Shown one piece after another: positions 24,092 through 37,393 of a stretch of DNA of 64,000 nt (position 1 is the first letter of the stretch; every line of letters begins with the position of its first letter). The notes below the pieces were generated by a model. It saw only the letters and a program-made list of their open reading frames with translations. It had not been told where the DNA came from and made no database searches. Origin of the DNA: Celoporthe dispersa (Eukaryota; Ascomycota; Sordariomycetes; Diaporthales; Cryphonectriaceae); the NCBI GenBank assembly GCA_016584495.1, contig WAID01000006.1, positions 372,001 to 436,000 of the forward strand, in the 5' to 3' direction. The position numbers and the translations under genes are program-made.

Positions 24092-27000
24092 GCAACACCA
24101 TACTGAGGTTACCATCCCCCCCCCCCTTCTTTCCTCTTCCGATACGAGCATCTTGCATCGACCAGCCACCTGCGGTCCTACGAGTGAGTTCGCTCCTTTG
24201 AATCTTGACTCAGATCACATATTATAATCATCAAATCAGTCCATAGCAACCTGAAATACATGACTTACACAGCAGCCGTACCAGGATCGCCCCATCTCGG
24301 ACTTAGAAGCTAGCACGTATAACTAGTCCGGCCTGGAGCAGCCCACGATTTCTGGATTGCGCGTCCCTACCATGCGACCCCAGCCGGTTCAACCCTGAAA
24401 ACAGTGAAGATAATACAGAAGTACTCGACCGATCACCTCTTCCTTCAGATCTACGAGGTTCCCCCCTTTCACGACAGATGCGTACCGTACTGAGAGGAAG
24501 CCCTCAGATCTGGTCACCATCCGCTCTTCGCTCAGACCTCAAGCTTTTTCTCCGCGGGAGGCAAGGGCGCCATTCTTTGTTGGGGATCCCTTGCTCTGGG
24601 CAAATATTTTCTTTGCGCGACCTGTCTGAGGTTACGGCCGCTCGGTGCTGACTGGTTGGGCGGCGAGCCAAGCAGCCACGGAATATACTCCCGCCGTCAA
24701 GACAGACGAAGCGGCTCCCTTGACACATCTCACGGTTCACGAGCAAGTAATTGCCGGTCTCTCTACTCTGCGCGATCTGGGTCGAGTCGCTAAATCTTGC
24801 TGCTACACATGTGGCTGCATGTCTCATGGAGCACACTACCAGACCCTTAAGATGAGAGCAGAACCAGCTGCCTAGGAAGAGCCCTCGAACGACAGGACAA
24901 TATGGGCCACCTTGTCGGTGGATCAGCAACCTGTGAGACAGAAGGCTCCAGGGAACATAGCTGTGGCGCCTGTTGTGGCTCTCGTAGGTCGCAGAGTACC
25001 TGAGCGCTTGGTAAACCAAGCCCAGAGTGGATGCCAGGGCGGATTGTTGCAGTCGTCGCTCCGCATGGTCTTCAGCTGAAAGACACTGTGTGGTTCGGGA
25101 TCTCCACGCCCAACGCAGCACTCAGCCATCCTCGTGGGGCTCAAGGTCACACACGAGACTTTTCAGCCGCTGCAGAGGTTGTTTGAGAAGAAAGTGAACA
25201 GAGATTCACCATTTCCAATATTGAGTAGTCCTTTGATTGTCGGGCCCAGTTTTCGGGACCACCTGTCTAACTTTACCAACCACCAACTCCTTCATCGCCT
25301 TCATGGCTCCTGCAACTACCACCAATCCTCATTTGCACTGGCCTGAGATCTTCCGATTCCGCGGACGTACGCTCACTGCTCACACCTTGGTTAATGTGGT
25401 TTTGCCCCTCCCTTCCAACTCAGGTTCTCCAGGGTCTTAGATGAGGCCGGTTTCCATCTGCATCCACTACATCACACCGGCTGCTTGGGAGGACAGACGA
25501 CAACGAAAACGCATCCTATGAAACAAAATGCCGTGGAGTCAGTCCTACAGCCCCGTGTGGGGTCTGTGACTTGTACCTCGGAAATTTATACGTCTGACCA
25601 ATGTCACGTCCAGGGCACCAAGGCCCCATTGCCCAGCAACGGCCTACCACCACTCATGGCCTGTTGCATATTCGATGGTGCCAGGACCTTCGAGAAGCGA
25701 TAAGCTGTGAAGCTGACTGGCCTGGACTGTGAAGCTTGGTCCAAACTGGCCAGTGTTGCATTCGCGTTGCCCTGTCTGATCAACTGCCGCAGTGACCTGT
25801 CATATCCATCTGGTTGCCTGCAGCCTTGTGCGGGCTCCCCATGTCCGGGTTTTGCCAATAGCCACGGCCGGATATCCGACTTCTTCACGGCATTCAAGGA
25901 TTCCTTGGTATAGCATAGCACGCTCAAGAGTTGTTGTGTCAAGAGTGGTCGTGCAGCTATAGCCGCTCTACACGCCCGGCAGAGACTCGAAGCTCGCCCG
26001 CAGATTATCTTTGCTGTCAACGCATCTACACGCATCCGTAGAAACACTGAGCATGATTCCTGCTCCGAGGACCGCCAACTGTCTCTTGTTTTGACAAAGA
26101 GTACATGATAGGGGGGCATCGTCTGTCTTGTCATTTCGAGGACTGCCCTTTTTCGAGCCCGCCTATAGCCATGTCCGCTGCGCATCAGCAATCTACTTAT
26201 GCACAACTTCCAATGATGGACTGAGAAAAGCTGACAGAAATACCATGATAGACATCTGAGTCTTGACGGGCATGTATGGAGATGAGACTCGCTCAGACCA
26301 CTGCCGCCTCCACTATGAAGCAGAGGAGAAGCGATTGGACAGGCCCGGATGGAGTGTTCAGTCCGCACCATCTTATGGCCTTCACCTGCATGTGAGGAAG
26401 TTCCGGGTTCTGAAGACATGGATTGCATCATTCGTGCTCACTTGGTCATACAAGACAGGTGGTCGGGCTACTGGAGATGGGCCAGCGATGATCCACGAAT
26501 CAACAACCAAAAGCATCACCTTTGAGCAAGTCTAGTCGCACGAGCTACATACACGATACAGGTCGATCGGTGCTTTGACTGCTAGATCTGATCTCTGAAT
26601 GAGCGGACCCCCCCCCTCCTTTGCATCGTCTCCTATCAACATAAGCTGCACTCCAGGTCGACGAGTGGCTCTCGAACCGACCGCTGTCTGCTCCTATCAA
26701 GCATTGTAGGCATTCAACCGTTTCCTGCAAGCTAATTTTCGCTGAGCGACAGTTATGCACCGTCCGGTCCCTCACAGTTCAAAAGCATCTATCTACGTTG
26801 TCTGACTGATAGGGCCGAATCCTTAGCCAAATATCCCGAACGATGCAGGCAAAAATTGGCTCTCCGACAGCTCCCCGTTCTCTTGAGCGGTGCTGGCGTG
26901 AATTCCGCTGCGGAATCAAAGGGGCTGGCACCGAAAATGAAGGCGGCCTAAGAGACTTTGCATCGTCGTACAGCATGGGTTGACCCCATCCGCCCACGGA

Positions 27001-30000
27001 TTAGCGCTCGAGAATAGCAGCTTGTTGCATACTATGGAAGCTGCAGCTAGCCGTCACTTATCCCGAGAGCACAGCTCTCGACTGGCCAGGACCTAGCCTC
27101 AAACCTGAGCGGGCTCTCAGGTGGGCATGGAGGTCCAGGCCAACTCAACAAATTCCTGATGATACAGTACCAGTTGTGGGAGGGGGAGGAGGAGGGAGGA
27201 GGGGGGCGGGGGGCAGTCAGGCGCTTTCGAGCACGTTGCACAGAGGGTCAAGACTACAAGTCCCCGACACGACACTTGACCCAGACAAGGAAAGAGGACC
27301 ACTGCATCCTGTGTCTCAGACCGGTACCTTTTCGTCCACGCACGGGGCTCCCAAAGCTCGCAGGGCCCGGCTACATGTCGTCCCCAATATTTGTGCGGGA
27401 CGTTGACCGACCAGGATAGATTTTGCAGCATCTGAATCTCTCTATCAGCAGGGATCCACAAAGGCTGGCATGGCTACTGCCTGACATACCTTGGTGTGTC
27501 ACATGTGGACGCCCTCACAGCGAGGTGTTGCATTTGGCGGCGGTGGACCATGGGGGTCAGCGTCCATCTCGTCCCGTCCCGGCTGCTCACTCTACTACGC
27601 CCCACTGTCAACCTGGCGCTGACAGGCGAGCTCCGATGAGTTGAAGACAGACACACATATACACACACAAAATCCCGGCTGGCTTGGTCTCGCCCTAAAT
27701 TTGTCTGCGAGATCGACGAGTTTGCATTGCAGAACTAGTGCCAGCTCGCCATCTCGACCTCCTGTGCTGTCATGCTCTCTGAGCAGCAGCAGCCAGTCAG
27801 CGTCTGCCATATCCCCGAAACCCCAGACCAGAGGAGAAGACTGGAATACTCCAGAGATCAACTCAGAGCATCGCTAGCGTCGAGAACCGAGCTGCAGCCA
27901 ACGAAAAACTAAGCACGCGGAATGCTTCTCTAGCGATGCATGAATGCTGCCGACGTTGCTGTACGGACCAGTCTCTGGCCGGACCCGTGGCCCCCTGTCA
28001 GCTAGGAGGACCTGCATATGCACACCACACAGCAGCCTGCTGAAGGGACGGCTCGCGAAATTTGCAGCTCTGGCTGGGCCTCTAGGGTCGATGAAACCGA
28101 TGCTTAGAGTTGATTAGCACACCACCTCGCGATGCAGCACATGTCGGCCGTTGGCTGCAAAGACCAGTCCTAGCCGGTCACAGCCTCAAGTGGCTGGTTT
28201 CTGCACACCCTGCTCTCGTTCATAGGCCTTGAGGATGGGTTTCCGATTGCAAGGCCCACCTACCACGTATGTTTCTGGTATGCACCTGATCTCAAGGTCT
28301 CTTTTCGGTGCCACGTCAGCAGGAGGCAAGAATGCTACGAGCTGACCCCGGCCCCAGGCACTGTGTCACCGAATCTTGGACCGTGGAGGGCTTTTTCCCA
28401 GCACGCTGCCCTCTGCCGTGCTAACGGCAAGCAGCAACGGTCATTATGTCGGCGGTCTGAGATGAGATGTACAGCGCTCGTTAATACGAGATGAGATGCG
28501 GCCCCCAGGTTATCCATTTTCCCAAGCTTTTGGTCAGCTGTCGTTCAATTTCCCACATCGAGCATGGCAAGATTCTGTAATCGTGCAAACGAACCTCGCA
28601 TTAGATGGGGGGAGGGGGGGAGGCGCCTTGCTACACAGCCGACTGCGACAAGCTCGACAGCCATTCATCTTGTGCGTTACGTACAGGTCGTCTCATTTGT
28701 GTTCCTGTCATTTTCTTGTTGAGTCATTGGGAATACGTAAATGGCTTCTAATGGAGTACTCAGGTACTTCTACCACCACCCCACCCCCCCTTCTCCCATG
28801 GTACCAGGATGAGGGCCAATTCTTCTGTCTGGAAGAAGCATCGTACAAACATCGTCTGGGTTTCCTCCCCTGTCGTCGCCGTCACATTGATCAACAACAT
28901 GCGTGCAAGTTTGCTGCATGTGCATTTTGGGGGGAGGGGTGGGGGAGGCTAAGCCCAGCCTCAAGCACTCGTGCCTCCGCTTGATTCTCTTTGAGGCTGG
29001 TACGAACTTTTCTGCAGCTTCAGAACACACTCAAACCTTGGGGGTTCTACTCCCTCGCAGGGACGACTACAATCGTCTCAATAGCGCTCTCTTTACCAGT
29101 CAGAGGATCTCTTCTAGTTGGAAGGCGGCCAGCTCCGACTATTCGGCCACGCTCCGTATCTGCTCAATCCCTCCATTAGCCATTCAGGAGCTGCCTGTCT
29201 CCTCTGAAGATCGGCTGGTGCAGCGCAAGGCTGCTGCCCATGCTCACAGCGTCAGGACTGACAGGCCCAGTCTACGCCAAAGCAATGGAGGATCAGACCA
29301 GACCGACTATGAAAGACATCAATCAGTTAGGGACGTTCGGTGCAGACGACCCTCTACATCCGTATCAAGGCTACTGCATAGACTTTTCTCTCTGCCATCT
29401 GGCCTCGGTCATGCAAGCCCTTTCGCCCATGTCTCATTTCGGAGAAGAGGCTCTGGGCCCGAATGGGTCCTTTTACGACGTTTCTCTGTCGACATTTTTC
29501 GGCCATGTTTTTCAGAGACTGTGGGTGAGACCCAGGGTATGTTGACCTTCCAGAGATGAGCATCTTCAGGTGACGCGTGTCTCACCTTCACCTCGTTTGT
29601 CGCCCCACGGTGCACACGCAAACAAGCTACAGGCTAGCAGGATGGAAAGAGTATGGTGCCGCCCAGTGGCTCTGGTCTGTGTGCCAAAGTTTGCTTCCCT
29701 TCTCGTTGCGTATCTTGTACTTTTATTTTTATTTTCTCTATGGTCGATTTTTCTCCTTTCAAATTCCGGTGAGCTGTGTAAATTGTTAACTGCTTCCCCC
29801 CTGTTACCACCTCAAGTTGCGGTGAGGCCTATGATAAACTTGACCCGGGCGGAGGAACACTGTATGTGCTGTAGTGGCACACCAAATTTGTGGACCGCGC
29901 GCGCACACATACACACACGCACACACACATACACCAAGGGATGACCACGAACTTCGTATCACAGATGTACTGCATCATTTTCATGCATTGATATGTCTGA

Positions 30001-32615
30001 GCGCAATGCACAGCAATCTGTAGAGGCAGACGAGAAGGGGGGCTTTGGGTGGGGGGGACGAGACGACTGACAAAAGAATTGCCACGCGACTGGATAAGTA
30101 AGTCCTTGACATTTGTCAATTCGCGGCCAGAACTTTGCCTCCGAGTGGATACAATCTGGTACTCACCTTGCCTTCGACTCCGTCGGCGTTTATTTCTCAG
30201 TCCTACGTTTTTCATACACGCGGGTGGCAGCATTAAAGCATCTCGCCTCCATCACCCTGTGTCTACGTCGTGGTGGTGTTTTTTTTTTTAAAAATCTCTC
30301 CTTTTTTTTAAAAAAAAAAAAAAAAGAAAAAGAAGGGTACTCTCCTCTGCGTCCAAGTCCTGATGCACTCCGTCAGAAGAAGGAGGACTCTCAAGCTACA
30401 GGCACTATACGGGAGGCCTATTATCATATGTACAGATATACCGAGGAAGCCTGCCTGTCTCAAATTCCTTTTTTTTTAAGGGCCTCAAGAGTCGTTCAGT
30501 ATCTCACGGTATCAGAATGGTGATGAGCGCTCGAGCGGATCACTCCCTGTAACTCATGATCTCACCTATGCGTGGGCTTTGTCTTTGCCTCTTGCCACCC
30601 ATGTCGTTGTCGTCGTTGACAGCGGAGGACCGCTTGCAAGAATCGCACAGCACCACACATCAAGAATGCGTATATATCCGCACCGATCATGCTCAGCGAG
30701 CTTGGGTACAAGTTGATCCTTGCCACGCAAAGGGGCCACCGCAGCAGTAAGCCGAATGCAGCTATCCGCTAGCTACCTTGAAGGCGCGGTTATGTCACGA
30801 TACCGCCTCCCAAGAGGTGCATCCGCACGTCTCACTGACAGATGCTGTGTAACTTGTCGGACCCCGCCAGGCGAGACGTATTTTAACACATAACCTAGAA
30901 TTAGGCTATAGGAAGCTGGACGCAGGGGTGGGCATGTCACCACAGGTCGCATCTACAGGTGGAAGTCACTCGTTTACTTTTCTTTTTTCTTTTTTTTTTC
31001 TTTCCGCTTTTTTCTTTTTTTATCTTCCCATCGCTTAAGTATATTACCTAATCCTAGGCGTGTCGACTTTGCCAAACGCCTCCCCTGCTAGTCAAATAAC
31101 TTTCTTTCCTTTTTAGGTAGGCCAGGGTTAGTTATTACTGCAAGCCGTCTGCACATAGTCAGAGGAAGGTAATAATTATTTATGAGGAGGGAGACTAATT
31201 TGTTTTCATGACTTTTCATCCCCCTCCCTCAAATTACCTGAAAGCCGTCCTCGAACAAATTTCTTCCCTTATCCTTTTCAATATCTTCCATCTGTGTGCC
31301 CATATTCCCTACAGAATTGTTGCTGCCCTCCTCGTCAGTCACGTCGGACTTTGTGACCAGGTTCTCAGACGTACAACGACTCACCGACATCGCATGTCCT
31401 CCTGGTGTTGCATTTCCTGACTACTACTGAGGTCCCTCTCGAACAAACCAGGTCCCACGAGACAAGGAGCCTGCCCAAGCCCCTCAGGCCCGGGACGAGG
31501 AATCAGCTTTGCCAGACAACAAGACCAGGAGCTGATCATTTTCCGCGATCGCCTTGAGGTTGACTTGGAGGAACAACAGCAAACGCAGCGTGCTAGGTTC
31601 CTCGTGTCACCCATTCAGAAGAACACATCAGACGAAGACTGGATCTGGTTCCATACTTACACACCAACACTCCTTCCCCCCTCTCCCCCAACACAGACAG
31701 AACACACACGGACACATTCATCAGCTCACGCAACACCTACTCCACAACAGGCCATACTCTCTTGTGTGTATGTGTGTGTGCTTGCGGTGGGCCTTCGTAC
31801 GTCCGACGCCGTGTTTTGCATGCCAGGAATCATTGCCGTCGCAGGTTTATCACTAGACAGAGCCGCAGGAAACACAGCCTGTACCATCGAGAACCAGCCC
31901 GGTCAAGCCAGGGCAGATCAGACAAGCCCCCGAACAAACACGCAGCAACTGGGCCGATTCAGCAGCTGGCTGGAGAGTCTCTTTCTCCGCGCCTCTCCCT
32001 CTCCCTAGTACCTAGCCATCTGGTTTGGATTGTGATCGGCCGTTTGTCCGGGCCTCGCTCCTCTTTCGTGGCCACCCTCTCTCTGCCTAGGCTTCATTTC
32101 CTGTCTCGCCTCGAGAAACCCTGCTGCTGTACCTCCAGGTGCCGGCCCTGTCTGTCTGTCTTCGCCCGCCGCCCCCTCGTCTCCCCTGCTGCTGGGCCCC
32201 TTGTCTCGTTAGCTCAAGGCGTGGCCCTGCGTTTTGCATCCCGTCGCGCGTCCGGCCTCGCTTTCGATTGCCTCTTTCTGCCATACCTACAACCCCTGAA
32301 AGTGGGAGAAAGAAAAGAAAAAAAGAAAAAAAAAGAGAGAGAGTGGAAGAACGAGAGGGAGAAAAAGAAAAAAAAGAAAGGGGGGGGAAATCTCTTCAGG
32401 GCAGCCTTCCTCGACTCAGCCGTCGTTCAGCCAAGCCTGGTTCCCTGGAGATCAGAGTGACGTGACCCCATCTGGGCCAAAAGGACTAATAGTCGACTGG
32501 CTCTTTCCCAAGTCTTGTCTCTTTCCCTTACGATCCACTGTCGTCCTCCTCGCCTTCCAATTCTACCAAGCTCAACATCAACGCGGACGCTCCTTCCCTC
32601 TCCAGTTATATCATC
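24092..32615. other. 8.5-kb region with no supportable gene
   Basis: This is the longest gap in the window. Open frames of up to 275 codons occur on both strands (for example 25604-26431 minus and 28903-29559 plus), but none shows domain-like sequence, consistent codon use or splice structure. The region contains A/T tracts at 30280-30325, polypyrimidine at about 30975-31030, a CA tract at 29905-29935, and a diverged tandem duplication near 27.9-28.2 kb. From about 31500 onward the plus strand is CT/CA-rich and probably forms the promoter and leader of the Zn2Cys6 gene. Confidence 0.5.
27931..28195 (+). repeat. Diverged tandem duplication, about 196-base offset
   Basis: The segment from about 27933 (GCGATGCA..GCCGAC..GACCAGTCTCTGGCCGG) recurs from about 28129 (GCGATGCA..TCGGCC..GACCAGTCCTAGCCGG) with substitutions and small indels. 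Only about 50 bases of each copy align by eye. It could be an old local duplication or a relic element. Confidence 0.45.
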
Positions 32616-32858
32616 ATGGTTTCCCGCCCATACTACCCTCCTCCTCACCCACACGGCAAGAGCGGAGTGAGATATCCATCTGGCCGCTCATGTGCTCCTT
32701 ACCTCTCCTACCCGGAACGACGGTACCAGCTTCCATCACACGACGCCCAGGTCATCACCATGACGGATACACAGACCGAGGAGACGACGCCGCCACGGAA
32801 GCGCATTGCTGTCGCTGTAAGCCTTCCTCTCATCGTTTCCCCTTTCCCTTAAAAAAAT

Positions 32859-32889
<31 letters not shown>

Positions 32890-34835
32890 GGGAGGGAGGG
32901 AGACAACTACCTCTTCCAATCCGCTCCCAAGGCACACTTTTCCTCCCGACCAGCACCTTGGCTGGCGTAGTTCCAGAACTACTACTTGGCTTACGGGCCT
33001 GTCGTGTTCGGCGAGATGCTTATCCACAGAGGGCGTACGAACTCCCACTCCTCGGTCAGACATCAGCCGTTGGGCGTGGGAGAGAAACCCCAGAGTCCAC
33101 GAATAATCACCACAACAACACGCAATACAAGATGGTTACTGACTCTTGGGTGTAATAGTGTGGACGATGCCGCAAGCGCAAGATCCGCTGCAGCGGCGAC
33201 TCGGGCGGTGGACAGCCGTGCGACAATTGCAAAAACTCAGGGACCGAGCAGTGCCTCTTTCTACGGGTACGATCAACCTTGCTGCCCCAGCTGGGCGAGC
33301 TCTCGAGCAGCAGTAGCTGCGCCCACCACGGGGAGCTTCTTCTTTCCCTGCCTGGCGGCTGCAGTCGATCTGACGTGATTGGTGATGCACAGGTCCAATC
33401 GCAAGAGGCGCCCATGCGGGACGACTGCAGATATGATTACAACATGGACATCTCTCGATCGCTTGCGCAGCGCGGGGCGGCGGCGTCGTCCATGGCGCAC
33501 ATGGGCGGTACTGCCATGACCCAGTATCCACAGGATATGCAGCACCTCTTGGGCTCCGCGACGGCGGCGCTGCCAGCAACAACCTCGTATCGGGGCAGCG
33601 GATATCCTCCCATCGGACCTGAGTGGGCGGACGCCTACGGGTCAGACGCGAGCGTCGACTATGCGCTGGGCTGCCCGTCGTACCAGGTACTCAACAACGA
33701 TCCTGTCCACATGGTTCCCAGTTATGGGCACTGGCCTGCTGCTGCTGCGGCTGCTGCTGCTGCTGCTGTTGTTACCCGACAGAGGGGCGGCGGTCATGGG
33801 GCCAACAGCGTCTGCCTGGACTCGGATCCAGGATACGCCTATGGTGCTGGGCCGAGCACTACCACCCTCGCCCATCGCCCAGCGGTGTCTGTGCCTGGAG
33901 ATTCGTCCGCCTACTCATTCTCTGGTATCGCCGCGTCGCTCCCATCGGCCGGCAGCGAGAGGCTCCTCCCAACGCCTGTCTCACAGACGCTGAGCAGCTC
34001 TGGAACCAACGGCAGCTACCGCGGTGATGGTCTCCTGTCCGGATATGGCGCCTCCAGGCCCAGCCCTACTGCGGTGTCTGGGGGGACCAACTGCCAGACC
34101 ACGCCCGTCGCACCTCTCTCCTCCGACCTGACAGCCGCTACTGTTGGCTATGCGAGCTCTGCGTACGAGTATGCGACTGCCACGAGGTCCTCCTCACAGC
34201 AGCAGCACGGTGGCAACCCAGCGGTTGCGTATGCGGCCGTCTCGTCCGGAGGGAGCGAGACCATCTTTGGTCCGTCAGACCGCAGCGCAGCGACGCAGGG
34301 ATCGGCCGTGGACCTTTCTGGATACACGTACAGTGCGGCCAGCCCAGCGGTAGAGCCGTCAAGCATGCCACGAGCATCTTCTGGGTCTGTACATGGCCCC
34401 ACGTCTCGATCGGCGGCGGCGGAGAGCAGTCCCAGCAGCTCAGGCTATGTTGAGAGTGACGGCAGTGCTTCGACGCCTCGCGCGTCTGGAGCATACCAAC
34501 AACATCACTCTCCTTCTCATGGATACAACCACAGTCATGCTGGTGCTACTGGTGCTACTGGTGCTGCTTCTGCTTCTCACCATCCGCACCACCCCCACCA
34601 CCAACAACAACAACAACAACACGCGGTCTCACACCATGCCTCTCCACGCCATGCAAGCCACCATCTCTCTCAGCAGCAGCAGCAGCAGCAACATTCTATC
34701 ACGAGTGGCACGGCTTACGGAGAAATGCCGTATGGCCGCAGCAGTGATAGCAGCGGTGGCCTCATTGGTGGTCCTCCTGGTGGCACAACAACGGTTACAG
34801 ACAGCCACCGGGTCAGCGTCACCTCCCGCCGTTAG
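32616..34835 (+). CDS. Zn(II)2Cys6 fungal transcription factor
   Basis: This is a sequence-specific nuclear regulator. Exons are 32616-32816, 33159-33266 and 33393-34835, all phase 0, giving 583 aa. The binuclear zinc cluster is exon 2: CGRCRKRKIRC, then CDNC and a final Cys, i.e. C68, C71, C78, C88, C91 and C99. It is preceded by the basic RKRIAVA and followed by LFLRVQSQEAPMRD. No fungal-specific middle homology domain (Fungal_trans) is apparent. The remaining 480 residues are Ser/Gly/Ala/Tyr-rich with an Ala run, a His run and Gln runs encoded by CAA/CAC and CAG repeats, and probably act as a disordered activation region. Intron 1 is long for this genome (342 bases) and holds an AC microsatellite. 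A second in-frame ATG lies at 32760. The target genes cannot be inferred. Confidence 0.88.
32859..32884. repeat. AC dinucleotide microsatellite in intron 1
   Basis: Thirteen AC units lie inside the first intron of the Zn2Cys6 gene. Confidence 0.85.
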
Positions 34836-37393
34836 GGTGGGATTGGGGCACCCTCCCAGGATCATCTCCAGCCAGCCACTGAGGTCACGATGCTCTTGAT
34901 GTCTTCCTCCACTTGCAAATATGGAGGGAGACAAGACTCGCTGGCATTTAGCCCGCCTGCTTATGTTTCGCTTCGAAGCTTCCAAAACAAGCTGAAAAAT
35001 CCTGTGGAGGTATCTAGGTCGGAATGCTGAAAGTCGACCATGGGTGAATGAGGAGGAATTGTCGGCAGAATTACTCGAACTCCCTCTGTATCAGAGACGG
35101 TCGGATCACAAGCACTCACCTGGACACCCGCTCACACACCCACCCATGAATTTCTTCTCAGAGGCCGCTCCAGGAGCACGTGTGTGTAATATTTTCTTTC
35201 TTTCTTTCTTTCCTTCGTTCATCATGCTCCCCTTGCTCAGGGGACTCAGAGGCGCAGTCAGCAGCAACTCCTACTCGCTTCGGCGTGCAAGATGTATTTC
35301 GCGGGCGGGTACGCTGTCCGGAACAGCACACAATGGACAACACGCCAAGGATTTGGGACAAACAATTCCGTGTTCTCTGGAAAAAGACGCCTTGAAGTTA
35401 TTTTAGTCACAACTGTCCTCCCAATGCAACACACGCTGTCCAGTCAGCTGCACCTACGCAGGTTTCGGATGCGCAGCCCCCGCCCACCTTTCCAACCCTC
35501 CATCAACGTAGCAGCAGCATTCGGAGGGTCTGAACGAGAAAATACGAGGCATCCTCGAACAAGATCGACTCGGAGACGGAAAGCGCCTCGAGGCTAGGGG
35601 GGACTTGATAGGACGGAAACGACTGGCCATTAGTGAATCCGACCAGTACTTGGTGCAGACAGCCACAATCAAGCGGAAACGGGCAGTTGGGACCAACCAT
35701 TATATGTTGTACAGCATGGCAGCCACTGAGCCTACCCGCTGTGTCTGACGTGCCGGAGGGCTTGATACACGGTTCCCTGCACCGCCAAGGAGCAATCATA
35801 TCCTCAACGACCGGTCTACCGGTGGTCTTCGTCTCCCCTAGTGCACCTCATACTCCAGAGCAGAGAGAAGAGACGATGTTACCAGAGATGAGGCCTGGCA
35901 TGTCCATACACATGACCAGACTGGCTGATTGACACCTACAATGCAACACAAGCGGCACGAGAAGCCAAGCCAAGCCAGCCAGGAAGGACTAACTATACAT
36001 ACACGATGCAACCTCCGGCCTGCTCAGGCCGCTCGACGCCGGTTGCCGCGCCCCCATAACAGCGGAAGTACCCTTCTTCACTGCTGTAGACCAACAACGG
36101 TCGGGGCCGCTGGCTGCAATATTGCTGGCACGCATTGCACTGGCCCAACCCAACTCAGGCTACCCCCGCGGCCCTCACTCACCGAGACACGCTCCTATTC
36201 TCCTATCCTCTCCATACTATGTGCGGAACTGCTGCCTATCTTTCTTGAGGGTCTTCTCTTCTTGCAACACGTCAGGTGCTTGCTTATTGTCGATCATTTC
36301 ATGCATTATTTTTCCATCAGTCCCAGCCGGCACAGGCTCATGTGCATCTACACAACATAGGGCCTAGTACTAGGTCCTTTCTTCCTCCTCCCACTAGGGA
36401 GGTCCGCTGTCAAGCAAAACTTAATCCTTGATCATGCGAGGCGGAGTCGCAGTTACTTAGAAGAGATGGAAAGGTAAGAAAAGGAGGCAAAAATCAAAAG
36501 AGGGGGAGAGAAGAGAGAAGGGCGGGCGAGAAAAAGAGAAAGAGAGAGAGACAAAGGCTCGAGGAAACCAAAAATAAAACGGGGCGTCTAGGGGAGGGAA
36601 GGCCATGAAGAGAGGTCTCAAATTACAACATTACACTCTCAGTATGAAAATGGATGTTGGAAAGGAGATGGGACATAGGTTTTGGATTTTGGATCTCTTT
36701 TTTGGTCTGTGTGTATATGAGGTTATTTTCATTATTTTCGGGGCGGCACCCTCCCTCTTTCCTTCTTCTGCTTTGCTTCACCACAGAGCTGCTCTTGCTA
36801 GGGAGCTTAGCTCGGGTGGGATGATTTCTAGGTAGCTCTCGCGTCAGCAATCACCATAGTCAACGCTCCTGGCGACAAGCCGTATGCAGTCGGCTCAGAT
36901 CTGGCGTTCTAGACACACGTCATAGGACTTAATATGCCGTCGCTCATCTGCTTTCTTGGCCTCTCGGGTTGCGTGAAAGTGAAATGCTCTTTTTTATTTC
37001 ATGCCAGTGCTAGCAAAGTGTCCAGTGAAGCAGTCAAGAGCTGGTGACAGATAATTGTTTCGATGCTGTCGTCCTGGCCTGCCGATCTTCATGTCATCCT
37101 CCAGCAGAAGCCCTGAGCAGCCGGCTTGAGCTGGCTCCTCTCATGTGAATTCCTACCTCAATATGGATTCAAATCTAGGGGATCCTTACACCTCTTCCCA
37201 AGTTTTTGGTGGTTTTTTGTTTTAGCGCCCAAGGGGGCCCAAGGGCAGGGTCCGCCCACGGTGGGGCGGCGAGGCCAAGGAGAGAGACATGTTGACATTG
37301 ACTGGGAACACACCTCACTTTTGTATCAAGTTCATAGGGTATCTCAGAGAGAGTGCCCCGGCTGGACACCTCAGCACACGACACATGGCCCGT
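34836..37393. other. Convergent intergenic region
   Basis: It lies between the Zn2Cys6 gene (plus) and PMI (minus). It contains a TTTC tract near 35195-35212 and a GA-rich stretch at 36460-36600. No gene is supported; short open frames lack any recognisable feature. Confidence 0.5.

Noticed and set aside
24504..25121. 205-codon open frame on the minus strand
   Set aside because: Looks like a random translation, with many Cys and Arg; nothing supports it.
25604..26431. 275-codon open frame on the minus strand
   Set aside because: Mixed Ser/Arg/Leu/Cys composition with no domain pattern, no splice context and similar open frames on the other strand; likely a chance frame.
28903..29559. 218-codon open frame on the plus strand
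   Set aside because: No hydrophobic or domain pattern; overlapping frames are equally long.
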